From contig NZ_CP084992.1 of NCBI RefSeq assembly GCF_044793635.1, forward strand, positions 2,108,001 through 2,172,000: a stretch of DNA of 64,000 nt, written 5' to 3'. The position numbers and the translations under genes are program-made. Numbering within the stretch: position 1 is the stretch's first letter; the number at the start of each line of letters is the position of its first letter. Shown in pieces: positions 17,970 through 26,059 of the stretch. The notes under the pieces are model-generated. The model saw nothing but the letters and a program-made list of their open reading frames with translations, had not been told where the DNA came from and searched no databases. This DNA is from Virgibacillus_F necropolis_A (lineage in GTDB: Bacteria > Bacillota > Bacilli > Bacillales > Amphibacillaceae).

Positions 17970-19367
17970 TTATGCTGCTTGTGCTTTACCATTCGTCGTC
18001 ATCAATGTTACAACAATCAGCACGATAACAGCTACAGGAAGTGCCACAATAACACTGTTTAATTCAAATGGTTTTGCTAATACAATTTCCCAAGTCAATG
18101 TGGTTACAACTCCTGCAATCATGGATGAAATACCGCCAACCGCATTGACACGTTTCCAGAAGAAAACTGCCAATAGAGCTGGTGTTAACCCTGCTCCATA
18201 AACGGTATATGCATACATTTGTACTTCTAATACGGTCGGGAAATAGCTTATCAAAATATACGATAACAAACCTAATACTACAATAAATATTTTTGTCATT
18301 ATCAATAACTGCTTATCTGTTGCGTCCTTTTTGATAAATTTCCCAACGATATCATACGTCACATTCGTTGCAGCTGATAATAAATAGGAATTACCTGTTG
18401 TCACGATGAATGCTGTTGCAGCAGCAAGTAAGATACCACCAATGATTGTCGGCATTACAACTGTCGTTGCCATTAGAGCCATTCCGGGAGAAATATCTGG
18501 AAACATTGAACTAGACGCAAAAGCGATAAATGAAATAGAAGGTGAAATAAGAATCATTCCTATTAGCCAACCGATTTGTGCCTTTTTAGACGATTTATCC
18601 CCTTTAGACGATGCAAGTCGTTGATACATATTTTGGTCACCTAAAAGTAAAAACAGCGATGGTAACAAAAAGCCTAACAATTGAACATTGCTCAGTGTAC
18701 TCGTTACGGTTAAATGTTCAGCTGGCACATTTGCGGTTATTTCATCCCATCCACCTGCAATCACAAAGATCGTCGGAAGTGTTATAAATAAGGCCGCGAT
18801 TGCTAAAAATGCACTCAATGCGTCAGTCGGAGCAACAGATTTTAATCCACCAATAGTTGCTAGAAATATAATTAATACTGTACCGATGATGGTTCCAGTT
18901 TCAACAGACATTCCTGTAGTTAGGTTTAAAATAAAGCCGATTCCCGTCATCTGATACGAAACAATCCCCACGAAGGCTAAAATAATAATAATACTCGCAA
19001 TCATGCGTGCAGTTGATCCGTATTTTGCCTCAAGAATTCCCGAAACGGTATATTTCCCAAACTCTCGTATTTTAGGAGCAATTAAATATAGGATACCGAT
19101 ACCTACTAACGTTGGAATCATCATTAATAAAGCTGGAATAATTCCATATGAAAATGCCATCGAAGTTTCGCCGCCTGAGATACTTCCGCTACCAGTCCAT
19201 GTAGCAAGCAACGTACCAGTTAGGACAATCGTACCAAGTCCTTTTCCTGCAAGGATAAAATCCTCGCTACTAGATACTTTCTTTGAATAATAAATCCCCA
19301 TGATAACCATGATTATACCGTAACCAGCGACAAACCATAACAACGTTGGATTATGTGTAATTTCCAT
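17970..19367 (-). CDS. Sodium:solute symporter (SSF family)
   Basis: A 465-residue transporter with about 13 helices. SSF features include GKGLGTIVLTGTLLATWTGSGS near residue 41, the GGLKSVAPTDALSAF segment and LGDQNMYQRLASSKG. Relatives carry proline, pantothenate, urea, acetate or other solutes with Na+; the substrate cannot be read from the sequence. It stands alone between the ArsR operon and rpsR with its own terminator. A compatible-solute or carboxylate role would fit a salt-tolerant host but is inference. Confidence 0.85.
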   Translation of the reverse strand: MEITHNPTLLWFVAGYGIIMVIMGIYYSKKVSSSEDFILAGKGLGTIVLTGTLLATWTGSGSISGGETSMAFSYGIIPALLMMIPTLVGIGILYLIAPKIREFGKYTVSGILEAKYGSTARMIASIIIILAFVGIVSYQMTGIGFILNLTTGMSVETGTIIGTVLIIFLATIGGLKSVAPTDALSAFLAIAALFITLPTIFVIAGGWDEITANVPAEHLTVTSTLSNVQLLGFLLPSLFLLLGDQNMYQRLASSKGDKSSKKAQIGWLIGMILISPSISFIAFASSSMFPDISPGMALMATTVVMPTIIGGILLAAATAFIVTTGNSYLLSAATNVTYDIVGKFIKKDATDKQLLIMTKIFIVVLGLLSYILISYFPTVLEVQMYAYTVYGAGLTPALLAVFFWKRVNAVGGISSMIAGVVTTLTWEIVLAKPFELNSVIVALPVAVIVLIVVTLMTTNGKAQAA

Positions 19368-19464
19368 TTAAGTTCCTCCACTTTTTATTTCTTATGGTTA
19401 GCTTTTACCAAATATAAAATAATATGAGAAACTTTAATGTGAAAAGAAATATAAAAGGCACAAA

Positions 19465-19503
19465 AAAACCTTCCTCCCGCAGTTCATACGAAAGAAAGGT
19501 TTT
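19465..19503 (-). terminator. Terminator after rpsR
   Basis: On the minus strand AAAACCTTTCTTTC pairs with GGGAGGAAGGTTTT by Watson-Crick and G-U pairs, followed by a T run. It closes the rpsF-ssb-rpsR operon. Confidence 0.85.
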
Positions 19504-19513
19504 ATATGGTTTA

Positions 19514-19747
19514 TTACTCTGTTACGAAAGGCAATAATGCCATTGTACGAGCACGTTTTACAGCTTTTGTAAGTTTACGTTGATACTTAGCAGATGTTCC
19601 AGTTACACGGCGAGGAAGAATTTTTCCACGCTCAGAGATGAAACGTCTTAGTAAATCAACATCTTTGTAATCGATGTGTGTAATTCCATTTGCTGTGAAA
19701 TAGCACACTTTACGACGCTTTGCGCGTCCGCGACGAGCTGCCATCAA
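19514..19747 (-). CDS. rpsR: 30S ribosomal protein S18
   Basis: A 77-residue S18; motifs KVCYFTANGITHIDYKD and RRVTGTSAKYQRKLTKAVKRAR are typical. It is the last gene of the conserved rpsF-ssb-rpsR operon, 18 bases after ssb. S6 and S18 form a heterodimer on 16S rRNA and may feed back on the operon leader. Confidence 0.97.
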   Translation of the reverse strand: MMAARRGRAKRRKVCYFTANGITHIDYKDVDLLRRFISERGKILPRRVTGTSAKYQRKLTKAVKRARTMALLPFVTE

Positions 19748-19765
19748 ATATCCCTCCGTTTCATT

Positions 19766-20260
19766 TTAGAATGGTAAATCATCGTCTGATATATCGATAG
19801 GTTGGCCGTTATTTTTAAACGGGTCCTCTTCGTTTTGGTTTTGATTTGATTGATTTTGATTTTGGCTTTGATTCTGATTACGGTTCTGATTCTGTTGATA
19901 GCCTGAGCCTGATGAACCTTGACTATTACCTTGCGTGGATCCTTTGGTTTCCAAAAATTGCACACTGTCTGCTACAACTTCTGTCATGTATACCATTTTA
20001 CCATCTTGACCTTCAAAATTACGCGTTTGCACACGTCCATCAACACCGACCATGCTACCTTTTTTCATATAGTTAGCAAGATTTTCTGCGGGCCTGCGCC
20101 ATACAACACAGTTAATAAAGTCCGCTTCACGGTTTCCTTGTTGATTGGAGAAAGGTCGATTAACAGCTAAAGTAAAATTGGCTACTGCCACTCCAGTTGG
20201 TGTATAACGTAAATCAGGATCCTTCGTTAACCTGCCTACAAGTACGACACGATTTAACAT
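19766..20260 (-). CDS. ssb: Single-stranded DNA-binding protein
   Basis: A 164-residue SSB. The OB fold occupies about 1-106 (MLNRVVLVGRLTKDPDLRYTPTG...), followed by a low-complexity Gly/Ser/Gln/Asn linker (about 110-150) and the acidic C-terminal tip DDDLPF that binds partner replication proteins. I prefer the ATG at 20260 with AAGGGG upstream; a GTG three codons earlier lies inside the ribosome site. The gene sits between rpsF and rpsR. Confidence 0.97.
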   Translation of the reverse strand: MLNRVVLVGRLTKDPDLRYTPTGVAVANFTLAVNRPFSNQQGNREADFINCVVWRRPAENLANYMKKGSMVGVDGRVQTRNFEGQDGKMVYMTEVVADSVQFLETKGSTQGNSQGSSGSGYQQNQNRNQNQSQNQNQSNQNQNEEDPFKNNGQPIDISDDDLPF

Positions 20261-20275
20261 CAGAACCACCCCTTA

Positions 20276-20566
20276 TTATTGATCTTCTACTCGAATTGTC
20301 ATATGGCGAACAATATCGTCTGAGAATTTAGCTAAACGATCAAACTCATTAAGTGCAGCTTCATCACTAGAGAAATTCACAATTACATAATATCCATCGC
20401 GATAATCATTGATTTCATATGCAAGGCGTTTTTTGCCTTTTTCATCAACTTTTTCAATCTCCGCCCCATTATCTGTTAAGATCTTGTGGAAACGCTCCAT
20501 AAGTGCTGTTTGCGCATCCTCTTCCATGTCTGGGCGAATGATATACATAATTTCGTATTTTGTCAT
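20276..20566 (-). CDS. rpsF: 30S ribosomal protein S6
   Basis: A 96-residue S6 with the typical start MTKYEIMYIIRPDMEEDA and central KRLAYEINDYRDGYYVI. It is the first gene of the rpsF-ssb-rpsR operon and is preceded by AAGGAGGTG. Length equals the B. subtilis protein (95). Confidence 0.97.
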   Translation of the reverse strand: MTKYEIMYIIRPDMEEDAQTALMERFHKILTDNGAEIEKVDEKGKKRLAYEINDYRDGYYVIVNFSSDEAALNEFDRLAKFSDDIVRHMTIRVEDQ

Positions 20567-20580
20567 TCGTTACACCTCCT

Positions 20581-20640
20581 TTTGGTCTTAGCGGCCCTCA
20601 TTTAGCATGAGAGCAAGGAGTAATTTAAAGTTAATTACTC
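20581..20640 (-). ncRNA. Possible S6:S18 autoregulatory leader of rpsF
   Basis: On the minus strand the rpsF leader folds CTCAT-GCTAA-ATGAG, followed by GGCCGC, just before the ribosome site; an upstream GAGTAATT / AATTACTC hairpin is also present. Many bacteria have an S6:S18-binding RNA here with an unpaired CCG. The match is by eye and by position only. Confidence 0.35.
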
Positions 20641-20697
20641 ACAATAGTGTATTATACCAAAATACTATATAAAAAACAAGCATTCGAGGGATCCTTT

Positions 20698-21798
20698 TTA
20701 TACGTTAAAACGGAAGTGGATGACATCGCCATCTTTTACAATATATTCTTTACCTTCTAATCGAACATTTCCTTTTTCCTTAGCTTGTGCCATAGCACCT
20801 GCATCAACGAGATCATCATAGGAGACCGTTTCAGCGCGAATGAACCCGCGCTCAAAGTCAGTATGAATAATACCTGCCGCTTGTGGAGCTTTAATTCCTT
20901 TTTGGAATGTCCACGCACGAACTTCTTGCTCCCCTGCTGTAAAATATGTCGCTAGGCCCAGCAGCTGATAAGATGCTTTAATTAATTGGTCTAATCCTGA
21001 TTCATCAATTCCAAGCTCTTCTAAAAACATTTCTTTCTCATCCTGATCAAGCTCTGCGATTTCTGATTCAATCTTTGCACAGACTACAATTACTTCTGCA
21101 TTTTCATTCGCTGCAAAATCTTTCACTCTCTGAACATACTCATTGCCTTCTGGATCGGCAATTTCATCTTCTGAAACATTTGCCACATAAAGAATTGGTT
21201 TACTAGTTAATAAATGAAGCTGTTTAACCACTTTCCATTGATCTTCGGTGAAATCTAGCGCACGTGCTGATTTATCATTCTCTAACCCGTCCTTAAGCTT
21301 CACCAACACATCATACTCTGCTAATGCCGCTTTGTCTTTTTGACGAGCTAATTTTTCAACACGTTGAAAACGCTTTGTAACTGTTTCCAAATCAGCTAAA
21401 ATCAGTTCTAAATTAATAATCTCAATATCGTCAATTGGATCAATGGTTCCAGACACATGAGTTATGTTTTCGTCAACGAAACAACGAACAACGTGACAAA
21501 TTGCATCTACTTGGCGAATATGGGATAAAAATTGGTTACCCAAACCTTCTCCTTTACTCGCACCTTTCACAATACCTGCAATATCTGTAAATTCAAATGC
21601 TGTTGGTATTGTTTTTTTCGGTTTTACTAATTCAGTTAATTTATTCAAACGATTGTCCGGAACTTCTACAATACCTACATTTGGATCAATCGTACAAAAC
21701 GGATAGTTTGCCGATTCTGCCCCTGCTTGAGTAATCGCATTAAATAATGTTGATTTACCCACGTTAGGAAGGCCGACAATTCCTGCTGTTAAAGCCAT
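20698..21798 (-). CDS. ychF: YchF/OLA1 redox-regulated ATPase
   Basis: A 366-residue Obg-family P-loop protein (YyaF in B. subtilis). G1 GLPNVGKSTLFNAIT is at residues 7-21; the G4 position carries NVSE instead of NKxD, the reason YchF prefers ATP. A TGS domain is at the C-terminus (about 280-364). The ATG at 21798 has AAGGAG nine bases upstream; the frame extends nine codons further without a site. It lies upstream of the rpsF operon on the same strand. Confidence 0.95.
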   Translation of the reverse strand: MALTAGIVGLPNVGKSTLFNAITQAGAESANYPFCTIDPNVGIVEVPDNRLNKLTELVKPKKTIPTAFEFTDIAGIVKGASKGEGLGNQFLSHIRQVDAICHVVRCFVDENITHVSGTIDPIDDIEIINLELILADLETVTKRFQRVEKLARQKDKAALAEYDVLVKLKDGLENDKSARALDFTEDQWKVVKQLHLLTSKPILYVANVSEDEIADPEGNEYVQRVKDFAANENAEVIVVCAKIESEIAELDQDEKEMFLEELGIDESGLDQLIKASYQLLGLATYFTAGEQEVRAWTFQKGIKAPQAAGIIHTDFERGFIRAETVSYDDLVDAGAMAQAKEKGNVRLEGKEYIVKDGDVIHFRFNV

Positions 21799-21879
21799 GA
21801 AACTTTCACTCCTTAAGGATATCATTCATATGAACGTTCTAGTCTTCCCAATTATAATACAAGGATAGAATTTGACAAG

Positions 21880-21911
21880 CAAAGAAAAAGCAAAAATACG
21901 TTATTTTTGCT
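21880..21911 (-). terminator. Terminator of the yyzM/mscS unit
   Basis: On the minus strand AGCAAAAATA pairs with TATTTTTGCT around a three-base loop, followed by TTTTCTTTG. It is 340 bases downstream of the yyzM stop, beyond the two repeats at 22001-22206, and upstream of ychF. Confidence 0.65.
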
Positions 21912-22000
21912 TACGATTTTTGCTGAATCGTTCATGGAAATTTACTTTTGAATTTTTAATCTCGAACAAAATGACATTATAAATAGAAATTAATAAATTT

Positions 22001-22086
22001 TATTAGAAAACTTGGCTTATCGCCAAGCCTTAATGGCGAAAGCCTTAGTTGCACTTATGCAGTAAGAAGGATGTATTCTTAACTGC
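22001..22086. repeat. Interspersed repeat family C, copy 1
   Basis: Starts ATTAGAAAACTTGGCTTATC and ends near TTCTTAACTGC. A second copy lies at 38863-38940 in the dnaA leader. This copy has an extra ATGGCGAAAGCCTTA duplication. It contains the short hairpin TTGGC-TTATC-GCCAA. It directly abuts a family A repeat. Confidence 0.75.
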
Positions 22087-22090
22087 TAAG

Positions 22091-22206
22091 AAAAGCGCAA
22101 GCGCCTTGAACACCCCCGAAAAGCTTAAGACAAGCCTCTATGTGGCGCTTTCTTGCCACAAAGAGGGATTGACTTAAGACCTCGAGGGGGTAGGCGCTGG
22201 AGCTAG
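22091..22206. repeat. Structured repeat family A, copy 1
   Basis: Begins AAAAGCGCAAGCGCC and ends GGCGCTGGAGCTAG. The interior is a nested palindrome: CCCCCGA with TCGAGGGGG, CTTAAG with CTTAAG, CCTCT with AGAGG and GTGGC with GCCAC. It lies downstream of yyzM. The ends are shared with the copy at 38586-38806 but the interior differs. Confidence 0.75.
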
Positions 22207-22248
22207 CCAGATTAACGCCAAAAGTTAATACTTTATTATCTGCCTTGT

Positions 22249-22446
22249 TTAATCTTCGCCTTTTTCAAGTACTTTTTTCATCTTTTTACTAAATTCTCTA
22301 CGCGGGATCAAAACACTGTGCTCACAACCCTGGCACTTAATCCGAACGTCCATGCCCATGCGAATTATTTTCCAACGGTTTTCTCCACACGGATGCGGTT
22401 TCTTCATCTGAACAATATCATTTAAAGCAAAATCTTTATCTACCAT
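22249..22446 (-). CDS. yyzM: DUF951 small protein (YyzM)
   Basis: A 65-residue protein of the DUF951 family. It has a CxxC pair (KCQGC) plus PHPCGENRW, suggesting one metal- or nucleic-acid-binding ribbon; function is not established. The family is conserved near mscS and ychF in Bacilli. It follows the mscS gene by 19 bases and so is probably co-transcribed with it. Confidence 0.88.
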   Translation of the reverse strand: MVDKDFALNDIVQMKKPHPCGENRWKIIRMGMDVRIKCQGCEHSVLIPRREFSKKMKKVLEKGED

Positions 22447-22465
22447 AATATGATACCTTCTTTCC

Positions 22466-23404
22466 TTATTCTTGATCTCGTTCTTGAATTTTTTCTTTTA
22501 CTCCTTCAACATCTAATGCGGTTGGAGTCTCATTTCGTGAGTACATAACAAGACGTGGTGATGGAATTTGAATACCTTCATTATAAAGGCGCTCTTTTAC
22601 TTCTCTACGAATTACTCTTGCACCCGCCCATTGATAAACTGGTAGCGTTTCGGCTATTACTCGAATAACAAAGTGAGATAGTTCTAATGTTTGAACTCCA
22701 ATAATTTCAGGTGTTCCAACGATCTCTCCATATTTATCTGGCAATTCCCTTGCCATTTCTACAATAACTTTTTCTGCTGCTACGATATCACTTTCATATG
22801 GTATGTTAATATCCACGACGGCCAATCCATTATGCACGGAATAATTCGTTACTTGGGTTACATTTCCGTTTGGTAGTACATGCTGTTCTCCTGTCCAGCT
22901 CTTAATTTTTGTGGTTCGCATTCCAATCTCTTCAACAGTACCTTCAACATTTGATGTGAAAATGTAGTCACCAACCGAAAATTGATCTTCAAAAATAATA
23001 AAGAAGCCCGAAATTATATCTCGAACAAGATTTTGTGCACCGAAACCAATCGCAAGTCCTGCAACTCCAGCCCCAGCAAGTAAAGGTCCGATTTGCAAAC
23101 CGAAACCTTCATCTAGAATCATAATAAACGCTGTAAAATATACTGTGTAAGTTAAGCTGTTATGCAGTAATTTTTTTAATGTGGTTTCTCTGCGCTCCGT
23201 AATCCGAAACGGACCACTTTGTCTGCTGATAAATGCTTTATCAATTATCTTTTTACCAACTTTAATAATAAGCATAGCGATTATGATAATGAAAATTATA
23301 TCCAATATCCCTTTACCAATCGTTAGCCAAAGTTCTGGTCCCGATAAATAGTTCCACAATTTATCAATCTTTTTATTTACAAAGTCCACGATAATGCCCT
23401 CCAA
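22466..23404 (-). CDS. MscS-family mechanosensitive channel
   Basis: A 312-residue small-conductance mechanosensitive channel. Helices lie at about 28-48, 75-97 and 101-128; the pore helix has the Gly/Ala-rich GAGVAGLAIGFGAQNLVRDIISGF motif. A cytoplasmic beta domain (QFSVGDYIFTSNVEGTVEEIGMRTTKI) and C-terminal vestibule follow. It opens under hypo-osmotic shock to release solutes. It lies upstream of yyzM. Confidence 0.92.
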   Translation of the reverse strand: MEGIIVDFVNKKIDKLWNYLSGPELWLTIGKGILDIIFIIIIAMLIIKVGKKIIDKAFISRQSGPFRITERRETTLKKLLHNSLTYTVYFTAFIMILDEGFGLQIGPLLAGAGVAGLAIGFGAQNLVRDIISGFFIIFEDQFSVGDYIFTSNVEGTVEEIGMRTTKIKSWTGEQHVLPNGNVTQVTNYSVHNGLAVVDINIPYESDIVAAEKVIVEMARELPDKYGEIVGTPEIIGVQTLELSHFVIRVIAETLPVYQWAGARVIRREVKERLYNEGIQIPSPRLVMYSRNETPTALDVEGVKEKIQERDQE

Positions 23405-23490
23405 AAACTTACTAGTTAGCCAGATTTAGTTTATATATTGATAGTACATCATTTCCCCCGCTAATGAAAAGAATATGGATGGGCAAAATA

Positions 23491-24516
23491 TCAAACTGTA
23501 TGCTTATGTTTATTATTCCATATTGGATAGAGTATTAACCTCATCAGGACATATAAATTTAAAATTCCGTATATTGGATATATATAACTAATTAACGTAG
23601 AAAAGCCAAACGTTGTAAATGGAATCATGATAAGGATGGCAAACACAGCAATCACCCATAAAGGCGATTTCCAGTAGCTTTGAATACGCGTTGTCAGTCC
23701 TAATATTCCAGAAGCCGCAGTAGTAAATATCGCAAACCACAGCATGATCGACATAAACACCAGCACCCCGAAAGAGTAATGTTTTAGAATTGCAAATAAC
23801 GGTATCTCATAAACAAGTATTTCCTCTGCTATCTGTATCAAACTATTATTATATATATAGGAAATAACACCTAATACAATCCCGCTACCAATACCAGTAA
23901 ACATTATTTCTTTCTTTGATTGAATTTTGTTTCCTATTGCCCCAAGTACTGCGATTAAAGGTAATATGTTTAATGCAGTAAATGGAAATGCCGCTGTCCA
24001 ATTTCGTTGCTCATGCCAATGGGAAAAGAGTGCTAGCTTTTGATCAAATGTAAATAACAATAATATCGAAATAAGCCCAAGTAGTAATATAGGCAAGATA
24101 AATTGATTAATCATTAACAATCCATTTATCCCTCTTACAAATAAAAGAACAAGCAGAACTGCAATGAATGCTACACCCCACCAATAAGAAAAGTAGAAGG
24201 CTTGCCCTGTTGCACCACTACCAGCGAGCATTACGACTGTTGTCGTAAATAAATACAAAAATATCATCACATCATATATTTTTGTAAGCCTTTTCCCAAC
24301 AATAACTCGCAATACTGGCAAATAATCTTTTGATTGTTTTTGATAGGCTACTTGCATAACCACAATACATGATATTGAGAATAAAATAGCAAACAATACA
24401 ATAGCAAGTCCACTTTCATGGCCAAAAAACTGCCATAATTCCCGACCAGATGCATACCCTGCCCCTATTGTTGTTCCAATAATTAAAAACATCCATTTAA
24501 GCCCTGAGCTCCACAT
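23491..24516 (-). CDS. YkvI-like polytopic membrane protein
   Basis: A 341-residue membrane protein with about ten helices, resembling the COG3949/YkvI family, distantly related to amino-acid transporters (opening WMFLIIGTTIGAGYASGRELWQFF). Substrate and role are unknown. The ATG at 24516 is chosen for GGAGG seven bases upstream; the open frame runs eight codons further. It is divergent from yyaC. Confidence 0.75.
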   Translation of the reverse strand: MWSSGLKWMFLIIGTTIGAGYASGRELWQFFGHESGLAIVLFAILFSISCIVVMQVAYQKQSKDYLPVLRVIVGKRLTKIYDVMIFLYLFTTTVVMLAGSGATGQAFYFSYWWGVAFIAVLLVLLFVRGINGLLMINQFILPILLLGLISILLLFTFDQKLALFSHWHEQRNWTAAFPFTALNILPLIAVLGAIGNKIQSKKEIMFTGIGSGIVLGVISYIYNNSLIQIAEEILVYEIPLFAILKHYSFGVLVFMSIMLWFAIFTTAASGILGLTTRIQSYWKSPLWVIAVFAILIMIPFTTFGFSTLISYIYPIYGILNLYVLMRLILYPIWNNKHKHTV

Positions 24517-24547
24517 TCGCTTTCCTCCAATTAATAACAAAATCGAT

Positions 24548-24577
24548 GTATAGTTATCTTTTTTAAGTCGTATACTA
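24548..24577 (+). promoter_or_regulatory. Candidate forespore (SigG/SigF) promoter of yyaC
   Basis: GTATA (24548-24552), 18-base spacer, TATACTA (24571-24577). This resembles the SigG pattern GHATR-N18-CATWMTA with one mismatch, 29 bases before the yyaC start. Forespore expression of yyaC homologues would fit. Confidence 0.5.
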
Positions 24578-24605
24578 TAACCAATATGTTTGTGGAGGAT
24601 AAGCT

Positions 24606-25253
24606 ATGAATCTAAAAAAACAATTTGTTACAGAAAATGAACAAGAAAATATGCGTTTAATGTACTCAGATTCATTGATTGCAAGTATCATGAGCGAAAA
24701 AATAATTTCATGGCTTCCAGAGGTACCAAAAGAATATATTGTTGTTTGTATAGGAACAGATCGTTCAACTGGAGACTCACTTGGTCCATTAACAGGGACT
24801 TTTCTGCATGACCACAAACCAAAGTATTTATCTGTTTATGGAACGATTCATGACCCTGTTCACGCAACTAACCTGGAGACCTATATAAAGTTAATCAATA
24901 ATCAACATAGAAACCCTTACATTATCGCAGTTGACGCATGTTTGGGGAAATCAACGTCTGTTGGGAATATCATCCTAGGAAAAGGATCCTTGAAACCCGG
25001 TGCTGCTTTGAATAAATCCCTTCCGCAAATCGGTGACATTCACCTTACTGGAGTTGTAAATATTAGTGGTTTTATGGAGTTTTCTATTTTACAAAATACA
25101 CGGTTATCTATTGTAATTGATATGGCTAAACAATTAGCAAATCTATTAATGATGATAGATAATAGACTGCAACACAGCATCACAACTCCATCCATCGTTA
25201 TGCCTGCAATAAATCAAGAAAATCTAGTAGAACAAAAGCAGAAGCGCGTATGA
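24606..25253 (+). CDS. yyaC: YyaC family spore protease-like protein (DUF1256)
   Basis: A 215-residue protein of the YyaC/DUF1256 family, structurally related to the germination protease GPR. Motifs: VVCIGTDRSTGDSLGPLTG and AVDACLGKSTSVGNI. Its biochemical activity is not proven. It starts at an ATG behind GGAGGAT and lies on the plus strand, opposite to its neighbours, as in B. subtilis. Its presence supports a spore-forming host. Confidence 0.9.
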   Translation: MNLKKQFVTENEQENMRLMYSDSLIASIMSEKIISWLPEVPKEYIVVCIGTDRSTGDSLGPLTGTFLHDHKPKYLSVYGTIHDPVHATNLETYIKLINNQHRNPYIIAVDACLGKSTSVGNIILGKGSLKPGAALNKSLPQIGDIHLTGVVNISGFMEFSILQNTRLSIVIDMAKQLANLLMMIDNRLQHSITTPSIVMPAINQENLVEQKQKRV

Positions 25254-25274
25254 ATTGGGTAGATTCAATTAGAT

Positions 25275-25311
25275 AAAAACTTCTACTAAGCAAGTTTAGT
25301 AGAAGTTTTTT
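25275..25311. terminator. Bidirectional terminator between yyaC and the DUF554 gene
   Basis: Perfect 11-bp stem ACTTCTACTAA / TTAGTAGAAGT with a six-base loop, flanked by A5 on the left and T6 on the right. It serves two converging genes. Confidence 0.88.
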
Positions 25312-25324
25312 GAAGCTTTCTTAT

Positions 25325-26029
25325 CTATATCAATTGGTAAACATAATAAATTATTATAACAGTTGCTAGTGATGGTAATAGGTTTCCAATACGGATTTTA
25401 GTTATCTTTAATAAATTTAACCCGATAGCCACTATCAGTAAACCACCGACTGCTGTTAGCTCTACAATAAATCCATTTAAAAAGCTTTCAGGCAGCCATT
25501 TGGTGATTTGTGTGGCTAAAAGTGCAATTGACCCTTGGTAAAGTACAACTGGTATTACAGAAAATACTACACCAAATCCGAGTGTTGTGGTTAAAACAAG
25601 TGCCACAAATCCATCAATAATTCCTTTTGTAATTAAAATTTCATGATCTCCACGTATACCACTATCTAAAGCCCCAATGACGGACATTGCACCAATAACA
25701 AAAATAAGTGAAGCAGTAATAAATCCCTGAGAAACACTAAAGTTTTCATTTTTAGTTGTAAACTTACTGCCAATCCAAGCACCTAATCGATTTAATCCTT
25801 CCTCAACATGAATGAGTTCCCCGATAATAGCACCTGTGAGAAGGCTTAATAAAACAACGACTATTACTTCTGTAGTAAATGCCATTTGTAATCCAATTAA
25901 CACTACTGCCAACCCTATGCCATGCATGACAGTCTCTTTATAGCGTTCTGGTATTTTTGTGAAAAATAATCCAAGCAAGCTACCAGCGATTATGCAAACT
26001 CCGTTGACCAACGTACCATATAAAACCAT
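25325..26029 (-). CDS. DUF554 family membrane protein
   Basis: A 234-residue integral membrane protein of the DUF554 family (YdfK-like), with about seven helices; recognisable segments are GTLVNGVCIIAGSLLG and LLSLLTGAIIGELI. Function is unknown. It is 30 bases downstream of the cysteine desulfurase on the same strand, so the two probably share a transcript. Confidence 0.85.
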   Translation of the reverse strand: MVLYGTLVNGVCIIAGSLLGLFFTKIPERYKETVMHGIGLAVVLIGLQMAFTTEVIVVVLLSLLTGAIIGELIHVEEGLNRLGAWIGSKFTTKNENFSVSQGFITASLIFVIGAMSVIGALDSGIRGDHEILITKGIIDGFVALVLTTTLGFGVVFSVIPVVLYQGSIALLATQITKWLPESFLNGFIVELTAVGGLLIVAIGLNLLKITKIRIGNLLPSLATVIIIYYVYQLI

Positions 26030-26059
26030 TGCCCCATCTCCAATAATTCAAATATCGTA

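Noticed and set aside
19744..19965. Basic, Lys/Ile-rich minus-strand frame overlapping ssb
   Set aside because: Out-of-frame shadow of the low-complexity ssb linker.
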